The notes under the pieces are model-generated. The model had not been told where the DNA came from. It saw only the letters and a program-made list of their open reading frames with translations, and made no database searches. Below, in pieces: positions 1 through 9,610 of a stretch of DNA of 38,934 nucleotides. Position 1 is the first letter of the stretch; every line of letters begins with the position of its first letter. Position numbers and translations under genes: made by a program. The stretch is taken from NCBI GenBank assembly GCA_001825155.1, contig MHVH01000003.1, positions 50,941 to 89,874 on the forward strand, written 5' to 3'. This DNA comes from Candidatus Zambryskibacteria bacterium RIFCSPHIGHO2_01_FULL_46_25 (GTDB lineage: Bacteria > Patescibacteriota > Minisyncoccia > Phycocordibacterales > Zambryskibacteraceae).

Positions 1-110
1 CTTACCGGCAACGCTACCAGAATCGAATCATTGGGTTACAATACCTGCAACTCGGAAAGTTCCCGCCGAGTGGAAAGAGCTATCCGGGCAACATACTAGA
101 AGCTTTATAA

Positions 111-2132
<2,022 letters not shown>

Positions 2133-2216
2133 ATAAGAAGAGGAGGAGAAAGGAGTTCTTTCGTCGTAGGTGTGTCCACCCCTATTATCAACGTAAGAGT
2201 CGTCGTCGGGAGAGTT

Positions 2217-2423
2217 ATGTTCAAAAGAGGACAGAAACTTCCAGAAACAATCTGCTCGCGTTGCAATCTCTCGCAGATCGACCGTCGTAGGGTGACGGAT
2301 GTCGAGCAGAAGCACTGCAACAGTTGCGGGGCCCCACTGCCACGCCTTCTCATCACGTCGTCACCGCCTGCCAATCCGCCGAAGCTCGGTCCCGGCGCCG
2401 AAGCAATCCGCGCCGGACTCTAG
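2217..2423 (+). CDS. Small zinc-ribbon-like protein (CSRC...CNSC)
   Basis: ATG at 2217 preceded by GGGAG; 68 aa with two CxxC knuckles; own promoter and terminator. The track start at 2172 is less likely. Confidence 0.6.
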   Translation: MFKRGQKLPETICSRCNLSQIDRRRVTDVEQKHCNSCGAPLPRLLITSSPPANPPKLGPGAEAIRAGL

Positions 2424-2476
2424 TCCGAGTCCGCCACCGGAACGGGGATCCCAGCCCCCGTTCACTTGAACCTTTC

Positions 2477-2511
2477 GCCGGCCACTCTCCCAGGTGGCCG
2501 GCTTTAATTTT
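2477..2511 (+). terminator. Intrinsic terminator
   Basis: GCCGGCCAC-loop-GTGGCCGGC followed by TTTAATTTT. Confidence 0.8.
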
Positions 2512-2527
2512 GTGTTAAAATAACGGG

Positions 2528-2818
2528 ATGGATGCTCAAAAAGTGCTCAACTTAGCCAAACTCGCCCGTATAGAAATGGGTGCCGAAGAGGCGGAAAAGC
2601 TCTCCAATGAGTTTGGCGCTATTTTAAATTACGTTGGCGAAGTAAAAAAAGTCGAAGAAGGTAATAAGGTGGATAAGTTTGATAAGGAAGTTTACGCCAC
2701 AAGAAACGTTATGCGCGAAGACGGCGAACCGCATGAGTCTGGTTTATATACCGAACAGATTTTGAAACAAGCTCCGGCGAGGGAAGGGGATTATCTCAAG
2801 GTGAAGAAAATTCTCTAA
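2528..2818 (+). CDS. gatC: Asp-tRNA(Asn)/Glu-tRNA(Gln) amidotransferase subunit C
   Basis: 96-aa GatC-like protein directly preceding gatA with TAATG overlap. Confidence 0.9.
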   Translation: MDAQKVLNLAKLARIEMGAEEAEKLSNEFGAILNYVGEVKKVEEGNKVDKFDKEVYATRNVMREDGEPHESGLYTEQILKQAPAREGDYLKVKKIL

Positions 2819-4224
2819 TGATTGACCTTTCCAAACTGACCATAAAGGGCGCTAGAGAATCTTTGCGGAAGAAAGAATTTACTTCGCGAGAGCTCACGCA
2901 AGCTTCACTCAGTCTTATTGAAGAGAAAGACGGCAATATTCACGCATTTCTTGAAGTCTATGATGACGTTTTGAGTCAAGCGGACGAAGCCGATAAAAAA
3001 ATATCCGCGGGTGTTGACCTTCCGCTTCTCGGCATTCCCATCGCGCTCAAAGACAACATGCTTTTTGCCGAACATAAGGCGACAGCGGGCTCAAAAATCC
3101 TAAACGGATTCACTGCCCCTTACGACGCAACCGCGGTAGAGAAGCTCAAGGCTGCCGGGGCAGTGCTCATCGGCCGCACCAACATGGATGAATTCGCCAT
3201 GGGCAGCTCAACCGAGAATTCCGCCTACGGTCCGACCAAGAATCCGCACGACCTCACGAGAGTGCCCGGCGGTACTTCCGGCGGTTCCGCTGCGGCGGTG
3301 GCGGCCAACATGGCGCTTGGCGCGCTAGGTTCAGACACGGGGGGCTCGATCCGTCAGCCAGCGGCTCTTTGCGGAATCGTGGGACTTAAGCCGACTTATG
3401 GGAGGGTTTCCAGGAGCGGACTTATAGCCTTTGCTTCGTCTCTCGATCAGATCGGCCCGTTTGCCAAAACAGTTACGGACGCAGAAATTATCTATAACAC
3501 CATTCGCGGCCTTGACCCGCTTGACTCGACGACTGTGGGAGAGGATACCTACCCTCATAAAAAGGAGTTTGAGAAGATAATCGGCGTGCCGAGAGAATTC
3601 GTCGAGAAGGAAGGCATCGGTGAAGAAACGAAAAAGAATCTGGAAGAAGCGATAGAAAAATTTGAATCACTGGGCTACAAAGTAGTCGACGTCAAACTGC
3701 CTTCCGTTCCTTACTCGCTCTCCGCTTATTACATCATTCAACCAGCAGAAGCTTCTTCCAACCTGGCGCGCTTTGACGGGGTGAAATACGGCGCGCATGT
3801 CGACGGAGAAAATTCAATTGACGATTATTTCCAGACCAGAGGTGCCGGCTTCGGACCGGAAGTGAGAAGGAGAATTATTCTTGGCACCTACGTTCTCTCA
3901 TCCGGCTACTACGATGCGTACTACGGCATGGCGGTCAAGGCAAAGGAAGCTATCACGGCGGAACTGAGGCAGACGTTTCGAAGCGTTGACCTCATTCTCA
4001 CTCCGACAACCCCTTCTCCCGCATTCAAGTTCGGTGAGAAGTCTAGCCCGCTTGAGATGTATCTCGAGGATATTTTCACCGTGCATGCCAATATCTCCGG
4101 CTGTCCGGCCATCTCTTTGCCATCCGGCTTTTCCGGCAAACTTCCTTTGGGTGTAGAATTAACGGCGGATCTGGGCAGGGAAGATAATTTATTCAAAGCG
4201 GGCAAAGAATTTTTAGGCGAATAA
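2818..4224 (+). CDS. gatA: Asp-tRNA(Asn)/Glu-tRNA(Gln) amidotransferase subunit A
   Basis: Amidase signature GGTSGGSAAAVAANMALGALGSDTGGSIRQPAALCG. Confidence 0.97.
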   Translation: MIDLSKLTIKGARESLRKKEFTSRELTQASLSLIEEKDGNIHAFLEVYDDVLSQADEADKKISAGVDLPLLGIPIALKDNMLFAEHKATAGSKILNGFTAPYDATAVEKLKAAGAVLIGRTNMDEFAMGSSTENSAYGPTKNPHDLTRVPGGTSGGSAAAVAANMALGALGSDTGGSIRQPAALCGIVGLKPTYGRVSRSGLIAFASSLDQIGPFAKTVTDAEIIYNTIRGLDPLDSTTVGEDTYPHKKEFEKIIGVPREFVEKEGIGEETKKNLEEAIEKFESLGYKVVDVKLPSVPYSLSAYYIIQPAEASSNLARFDGVKYGAHVDGENSIDDYFQTRGAGFGPEVRRRIILGTYVLSSGYYDAYYGMAVKAKEAITAELRQTFRSVDLILTPTTPSPAFKFGEKSSPLEMYLEDIFTVHANISGCPAISLPSGFSGKLPLGVELTADLGREDNLFKAGKEFLGE

Positions 4225-4228
4225 CCCC

Positions 4229-4921
4229 ATGGCAGACGACAAAAAGAAGTTCGACAAGAATAAACCGGAGCCAACTCTCGGCGTGGGCTTGAAGGAAGAA
4301 GTCATTTTCCTCCTCGCCGGACTTTTCCTCTTGGCACTTATCATAAATCAGATAGTAAGTTACATCGACTCCATCGGATGGGTCAATGCCACAAATATCT
4401 GGAATTATTTTGTACAAGCTTATTTTCGGCCATTCTGGGTGTATTGGAAGGTAATATCAGTCATTCTCGCCGCCGCTTCGGTCGTGTGGCTTGTCTACAG
4501 CAAGGGAAAAATTCTGGGGGTCATCAAGGAGGAGGAGAAAATTTACGGTCCCGCCGCCGAAGAATCTTTCCTCCGTGCCGTAACCGAAGAAGCTCATGGC
4601 ATGAAGAAGAATGGCAAATGGGAAAAAGTTCTTGAGCTCTCGCGCTCCAGCCACCAGTCCGACTGGAGGCTTGCCATCATGGAGGCGGATATTATGCTTG
4701 AGGAGGCGCTTAGGAAGAAGGGGTATGTGGGCGAGTCGGTAGGTGACATTCTCAAGTCTTTTGAACCGGGCGATTTTCTCTCGCTCGACGCCGCCTGGGA
4801 AGCGCATAAGATAAGGAACAGAATCGCTCACTCCGGCGGAGACTTTGAGCTTTCCGAAAGGGAAGCGCGAAGAGTAATCACGCTTTTCGAATCTACTCTA
4901 AAAGAGTTGGAGGTAATTTAG
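4229..4921 (+). CDS. Membrane protein with C-terminal HEPN-like helical domain
   Basis: Two N-terminal hydrophobic helices; C-terminal helical segment contains RNRIAH (R-N-x3-H). Confidence 0.75.
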   Translation: MADDKKKFDKNKPEPTLGVGLKEEVIFLLAGLFLLALIINQIVSYIDSIGWVNATNIWNYFVQAYFRPFWVYWKVISVILAAASVVWLVYSKGKILGVIKEEEKIYGPAAEESFLRAVTEEAHGMKKNGKWEKVLELSRSSHQSDWRLAIMEADIMLEEALRKKGYVGESVGDILKSFEPGDFLSLDAAWEAHKIRNRIAHSGGDFELSEREARRVITLFESTLKELEVI

Positions 4922-4933
4922 TCGCGTTAAATG

Positions 4934-5004
4934 TTGCGGGGCCAGGATTTGCACCTGGGGCTGAAGGTTATGAGCCTTCCGAGATACTGCTTCTCCACCC
5001 CGCT
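4934..5004 (-). tRNA. tRNA-fMet(CAU), initiator-like
   Basis: Minus strand AGCGGGG TG GAGA AGCAGTA TCTC G GAAGG CTCATAA CCTTC AGCC CCAGG TGCAAAT CCTGG CCCCGCA A; unpaired 1:72 (A x A) as in initiators. Confidence 0.8.
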
Positions 5005-5090
5005 ATCCTTAAGACAGAGAAGAATTATACTCTTTTTCTTGAGAAAAGCAATGATTCTGGTATAGTAACTTAACGCATTTGTCGGCGTAG

Positions 5091-5157
5091 CTCAGGTAGT
5101 TAGAGCGTGGGACTCATAAGCCCAAGGTCGAAGGTGCAAGTCCTTCCGCCGACACCA
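5091..5157 (+). tRNA. tRNA-Met(CAU) (or tRNA-Ile2 CAU)
   Basis: GTCGGCG/CGCCGAC acceptor, CTCATAA anticodon loop, encoded CCA. Met versus lysidine-Ile cannot be separated by eye. Confidence 0.85.
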
Positions 5158-5232
5158 TGCGGCTGTCTTATTAAAGACAGTCGCGTCGCTCGGAAGCAAT
5201 GCGCAAGCAAGCTTTCGCGCTGTTCCTCGCTT

Positions 5233-5307
5233 GCGGCCGTAGCGTAACCTGGTCAACGCGTCTCCCTGTCACGGAGAAGACTGCCGGTTCAAATCCGGTC
5301 GGCCGCG
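5233..5307 (+). tRNA. tRNA-Asp(GUC)
   Basis: GCGGCCG/CGGCCGC acceptor, TCTCC CTGTCAC GGAGA anticodon arm, TTCAAAT T-loop. Confidence 0.93.
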
Positions 5308-5356
5308 CAAAGCACGAAAAACACGGATTAGGTTCCGTGTTTTTTGTACTTTCAGC

Positions 5357-5704
5357 ATGAATAATAGCTGGTATACTTCTTATATGTGGCTTTGGATTTT
5401 ACCACTTTCAATCCTTATTCTTTTCGAATTAGTGGCAGATATTTTAGCCAAGAACTGGTCAATCAAGGGTGGCTGGTTTCTGGCATCATCCGCGCTCGTA
5501 GCTTATCTCTTAGCAAACACGTTCTGGCTATTTGCATTGAGGAACGGTTCGGGCCTGGGGAGGGGAGCCATCATTTTTTCTTTGGCCTCGGCTATTATAG
5601 CCATTCTCCTGGGGGTCTTCCTGTATCAGGAAAAAGTTTCTAGTCCGCAACTTGCGGGAATGTTCTTAGGTCTTGTTTCGCTTGTACTCATATTCTGGGA
5701 ATAA
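5357..5704 (+). CDS. Small 4-TM protein, SMR/EamA-like
   Basis: 115 aa with four hydrophobic segments; C-terminal half resembles drug/metabolite transporters. Confidence 0.6.
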   Translation: MNNSWYTSYMWLWILPLSILILFELVADILAKNWSIKGGWFLASSALVAYLLANTFWLFALRNGSGLGRGAIIFSLASAIIAILLGVFLYQEKVSSPQLAGMFLGLVSLVLIFWE

Positions 5705-5734
5705 TTTTCCGCCGTTTGGATATATAATATAAGC

Positions 5735-6154
5735 ATGTCTACGCAAATATATAAGAAATCAGTTTTTGTTTTATCACTAATGGGTGTTTTGTTCTCCGGC
5801 TATCTTAGTGGCACCAAGTTTTTCACCGAAACGTGCGCTTTCAACGAGTCTTGCCCCTACTTCTATGGTTATCCGGCGTGTTATTTCGGCTTCGCCCTGT
5901 TTCTCATACTCTTCCTGACTTCGCTCATGCTCATCATGGGCAAGGTCAGATTCATGAAAGCGACGAAGATTAACACGCTCTTCTCGGGCATCGGCGTTCT
6001 CTTCTCCGGCTACTTCGCCTATCCGGAAGTGCGTGGGATGTTCGACGGCACTTTCCAGAGTCGTTTCCTCGGCCTCTCGACTTGCTCCTACGGTTTCATC
6101 TTCTTTGCCCTTGTCTTCATCATCTCGGTTTGCAGTATAATTAGGAGGCGATAA
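5735..6154 (+). CDS. Membrane protein, possibly VKOR-like (disulfide)
   Basis: Four TM segments with a Cys-rich loop (TCAFNESCPYFYGYPACYFGF). Family assignment uncertain. Confidence 0.5.
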   Translation: MSTQIYKKSVFVLSLMGVLFSGYLSGTKFFTETCAFNESCPYFYGYPACYFGFALFLILFLTSLMLIMGKVRFMKATKINTLFSGIGVLFSGYFAYPEVRGMFDGTFQSRFLGLSTCSYGFIFFALVFIISVCSIIRRR

Positions 6155-6174
6155 TTATAAATTAATAGCAAACA

Positions 6175-6255
6175 ATGAAAACACTCATAGTAATCATCGT
6201 ACTCGCGATTCTCGGCTGGATTCTCTGGCAGAGCGGTATGCTACCGTTTGTTTAG
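6175..6255 (+). CDS. Single-TM microprotein MKTLIVIIVLAILGWILWQSGMLPFV
   Basis: 26-codon ORF not in the supplied track, read directly; hydrophobic. Confidence 0.4.
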   Translation: MKTLIVIIVLAILGWILWQSGMLPFV

Positions 6256-6310
6256 AGTTTTAGACAAAACAAGCGAATTTCTGTACACTTTTAAAGTGTA
6301 TTTTTGACGT

Positions 6311-6569
6311 GCCAAGATAGCTCAGTTGGTAGAGCACATCCATGGTGGGTCGCAAACCCTGCCCACCCCGACGGTAACGTTGGGGTGAATCCCGAATAAC
6401 GGTTAAAGGCCGAAAGGTTCAGACCGTGGCCCTGAAGAATTTGAAGGGCCCGAACGACTGACAAGGGCTCCGACCCAGGTCGGAGAAGATACAGTCTAGC
6501 CCTCTTACGAAGAAGTAGAGGTGTAAGCGAAGGATGAGGTCTCGGGTTCGATCCCCGATCTTGGCTCCA
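6311..6569 (+). tRNA. tRNA-Thr(GGU) interrupted by a group I intron
   Basis: Exons 6311-6346 and 6530-6569 give GCCAAGATAGCTCAGTTGGTAGAGCACATCCATGGT|AAGGATGAGGTCTCGGGTTCGATCCCCGATCTTGGCTCCA, a full cloverleaf with encoded CCA. Confidence 0.92.
6347..6529 (+). ncRNA. Group I intron (183 nt) in tRNA-Thr(GGU)
   Basis: 5' exon ends in U, with possible U-G wobble to GCC guide at 6361-6363; GTAA-capped P2; P7 GACTG/CAGTC with S-like AAGATACAGTC; last nucleotide G. Confidence 0.88.
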
Positions 6570-6638
6570 AGAGAAGTTATCAACTGTTGACCACGGTTAA
6601 ATAGTGATTATGGTCTAGAGTTTAGGTATAATGAAGGT

Positions 6639-7094
6639 GTGCCAAATTACAAAAAACCCCGAACCCCCTGCCTCGTGTGTGGCAATGAGCCTGCTTACGC
6701 AGGGTACAAGTACTGCAGTAATAAATGTCAGCTGCAATACCAGAGAAATATTTATCTCGAGAAATGGAAATCCGGCAAGATAAGTGGTTTACAAAGCTTA
6801 GGGATTGTTTCTACAGTGATAAAGCAGTATTTAAGAAAAAAGTATGGGAATAAATGTTGTCTGTGTGCATGGTCGCAAGTTAATTTAAAAACTGGTAAAG
6901 TTCCTTTAGTTGCCGATCATATAGACGGCAACTGGCGCAATAACAAAGAGGGAAATCTTCGTTTAATTTGTCCTAACTGTGATGCGTTGCTACCTACCTT
7001 TTCTGCTTTAAATAAAGGAAGGGGTAGAGAAAATAGAGCTCCAAGCAAAAGGGCTCAAGAAGCAAGAGAATATTTGAAAAATTTGCCGAAGTAG
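6639..7094 (+). CDS. HNH endonuclease
   Basis: GTG start; zinc knuckles (CLVC, CSNKC, CCLC, CPNC) and HNH core VADHIDGNWRNNKEGNLRLICPNC. Confidence 0.85.
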   Translation: MPNYKKPRTPCLVCGNEPAYAGYKYCSNKCQLQYQRNIYLEKWKSGKISGLQSLGIVSTVIKQYLRKKYGNKCCLCAWSQVNLKTGKVPLVADHIDGNWRNNKEGNLRLICPNCDALLPTFSALNKGRGRENRAPSKRAQEAREYLKNLPK

Positions 7095-7157
7095 CTCAGT
7101 TGGTAGAGCGGCAGTATCGTAAACTGCAGGCCACCGGTTCGATCCCGGTCTTCGGCT
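7085..7157 (+). tRNA. tRNA-Thr(CGU)
   Basis: GCCGAAG/CTTCGGC acceptor, GCAGT ATCGTAA ACTGC anticodon arm, TTCGATC T-loop. Confidence 0.93.
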
Positions 7158-7166
7158 CAGTCCATA

Positions 7167-8068
7167 TGGCAACCAAAGAAGAAATCCAGGAAAAAATAGA
7201 AGAACTCGAAGCGGCCATGGCTGGCGCGGATTTCTGGTCGGATAAAGACCGAGCACAAGCTTCCATAAGGGAACTTCAGAATCTCAAAGACGAACTCGAG
7301 GGAGTAGGCAAGTACGACAAGGGTGGCGCCATCATGACCATCTTCTCCGGCGCTGGTGGCGACGATGCGGAGGATTTCTCGAGAATTCTGCTTGAGATGT
7401 ATCAGAAGCTTTTCGAAAAGAATAAATGGAATTATTCCGTAATTCACAAGAATGAGAATGATCATGGAGGATATCGGAACGTGACCCTCGAAGTACCCCC
7501 CCTTGATAAAGGGGGCGGAGGGGGATTAGGTCCCTATGGCATTCTCAAAAACGAGTCCGGCGTGCACCGCCTGGTGCGCATCTCTCCCTTTAACGCATCC
7601 CAGAAGCGCCACACATCTTTCTCCATGGTTGAAGTGATTCCGAAATTCGATAAGACGGAAGAAATAAAGATTCCGCCGGAAGATTTGAAAGTGGAACTCT
7701 CGAGAGCCAGCGGCCCAGGAGGTCAGAATGTTAATAAAAGAGAAACCGCCGTGCGGCTCGTCCACATTCCGACCAATCTAGCCGTTCACGTCGAGAGCGA
7801 GCGGAGCCAGGCGCAGAACAAGGAGATGGCACTCCACATGCTCGAAGCCAAGCTCTACAAGCTCCGTGAGGAAGAAAGAGTGGCGAAGGAGAAGGGTATG
7901 TATATATCAAAGACAACCCAAATAGAGTGGGGGAGCCAAATCCGTTCCTATGTCCTCCATCCGTACAAGCTCGTCAAGGACCATCGCACAGGTGTCGAAA
8001 CCGCCCAAGTGGAAAAAGTGCTAAACGGCGAATTAGATGAATTCCTTGAAGCGGAGAAGAATTTGTGA
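7167..8068 (+). CDS. prfB: Peptide chain release factor 2
   Basis: GGQ motif SGPGGQNVNKRE and SPF anticodon tripeptide. Start placed at 7167 because the upstream part of the track ORF is tRNA. Confidence 0.93.
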
Positions 8069-8080
8069 TAATCTAGCCAA

Positions 8081-8500
8081 ATGTTAAAAATCAGGTTGCA
8101 AAGAGTAGGGCGCAAGCACGAGCCGTCTTTCAGGCTTGTTTTGACCGACTCCAAGAACTCGACCAAGTCCGGTCGCTTAAGCGAGGTGCTCGGCTCCTAC
8201 GATCCTCGAAAGACGATTGAGTCTTTCAATACCGAGAGGATCAAGCACTGGCTCGCCCGAGGCGCCGGTCCGACCGCAAGCATCAATAACCTTCTCATCA
8301 AGCACGGCATCATCCGTGGCAAGAAAATCCACGTTTCCACTGTGCCTGCGGCACAACCGACAGCTGAACCCATTGCTATTGCGGAAGAGCCGGTTGAAAC
8401 TCCCCCTGCCAAGGGGGAGCAAGAGGGGGTTGAAATTCCTTCTGCCGAAACGTCTACTATTACCGAAGAAACTCCACAAGAACCCGAACCCCAGGTATAA
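8081..8500 (+). CDS. rpsP: 30S ribosomal protein bS16 with C-terminal extension
   Basis: MLKIRLQRVGRKHEPSFRLVLTDS...; next to khpA-like gene and trmD. Confidence 0.95.
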   Translation: MLKIRLQRVGRKHEPSFRLVLTDSKNSTKSGRLSEVLGSYDPRKTIESFNTERIKHWLARGAGPTASINNLLIKHGIIRGKKIHVSTVPAAQPTAEPIAIAEEPVETPPAKGEQEGVEIPSAETSTITEETPQEPEPQV

Positions 8501-8549
8501 TTGAAGAGTGCTTACGGAAGTTCCAGATTACCCTTAACGAATAAAAGAT

Positions 8550-8876
8550 ATGATAGATGACGTACAATTTCTAGAATACGTGGTGAAGGCGCTTGTCAGT
8601 CACCCCGACGATGTGAAGATAAAAAGGACCGTGGATGAGATGGGCGTTCTCATGACTCTCGACGTGCATTCGGACGACATGGGCAAGGTTATAGGTCGCG
8701 CCGGCAATACGGCCAAGGCCATCCGCATTCTTCTCCGCGTGGTTGGCATGAAGCATAACGCGAGAGTCAATCTCAAAATCAATGAACCCACCACGGACTT
8801 CACCCGCCGGACAGGTGACTCTACGCCGCCATCCCGCGACCTCGATGAGGCGATAGAGGATTTGAATCTGGAGTAA
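8550..8876 (+). CDS. khpA: KH-domain RNA-binding protein (KhpA-like)
   Basis: GKVIGRAGNTAKAIRILLRV KH motif; rpsP-khpA-trmD synteny. Confidence 0.88.
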   Translation: MIDDVQFLEYVVKALVSHPDDVKIKRTVDEMGVLMTLDVHSDDMGKVIGRAGNTAKAIRILLRVVGMKHNARVNLKINEPTTDFTRRTGDSTPPSRDLDEAIEDLNLE

Positions 8877-9532
8877 TGAATTTCCACATCGTTACTCTTT
8901 TCCCGAAAGCATTCGATTCTTACTTGGGAGAATCGATTCTGAAACGCGCGATAGAAGATAAAAAGATTAAAGTAACTTTCTACAATCCGCGTGATTTTGT
9001 AGAGAATAAATGGAAGAGGGTAGACAGACCGCCGTACGGCGGTGGACCGGGGCTAGTAATTGAAGCGTTGCCTGTTATCAAAGCAATTGAAAAAGCTTTG
9101 AAAAGCACAAAACCCAGGAACCAAAGCACAAAAATAATCTGGTTATCACCGTCAGGGAAGCAGTTTGATAATACTTATGCCAAAAAAGCCGCGAAAAAAT
9201 ACAAAAATATTATTTTGGTGTGTGGCCGATACGAAGGAATCGACGCGAGGGTGAAGAGAGTTTTCAAGATGGAAGAAGTTTCCGTCGGACCATTCGTGCT
9301 CACGGGAGGGGAATTGCCGGCCATGATTATCATGGACGCCGTATCTCGCCAAGTGCCCGGCATTCTGGGTAATATGGATTCTCTCGAAGAACGCCGCGTT
9401 GCCTCCCCGGACGTCTACACCCGCCCGGAAATTTTCAAATATAAGAATAAGTCTTACAAAGTGCCCAAAATTCTCTTGTCTGGTCATAAAGCAAAAATCG
9501 AAATTTGGAAGCAGTCCAGAAAAAAGGCTTAA
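8876..9532 (+). CDS. trmD: tRNA (guanine-N1)-methyltransferase
   Basis: MNFHIVTLFPKAFDSYLGESILKRA, RPPYGGGPGLV, VCGRYEGIDARV, GPFVLTGGELPAM. Confidence 0.97.
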   Translation: MNFHIVTLFPKAFDSYLGESILKRAIEDKKIKVTFYNPRDFVENKWKRVDRPPYGGGPGLVIEALPVIKAIEKALKSTKPRNQSTKIIWLSPSGKQFDNTYAKKAAKKYKNIILVCGRYEGIDARVKRVFKMEEVSVGPFVLTGGELPAMIIMDAVSRQVPGILGNMDSLEERRVASPDVYTRPEIFKYKNKSYKVPKILLSGHKAKIEIWKQSRKKA

Positions 9533-9576
9533 TTAAGCCATATTTTTGATATTCAAAAAAGAAAATAAGAAATTGC

Positions 9577-9605
9577 TTGACAATAAGTACTGGTTGTGCT
9601 AGGAT
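9577..9605 (+). promoter_or_regulatory. Promoter TTGACA-N17(..TGC)-TAGGAT
   Basis: Perfect -35, 17-nt spacer, extended -10 TGC TAGGAT. Confidence 0.75.
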
Positions 9606-9610
9606 AGTAA

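Noticed and set aside
1-110. Possible 3' end of a CDS before ligA
   Set aside because: Three frames are open for a long stretch and no motif is recognisable; frame cannot be chosen.
7100-7166. N-terminal 22 residues of the track prfB ORF (MVERQYRKLQATGSIPVFGSVH)
   Set aside because: They are translation of tRNA-Thr(CGU); prfB starts at 7167.
7167-8068. Programmed frameshift in prfB or UGA recoding
   Set aside because: RF2 is encoded without an internal TGA in this window and TGA is used as an ordinary stop here, so no sign of UGA reassignment.
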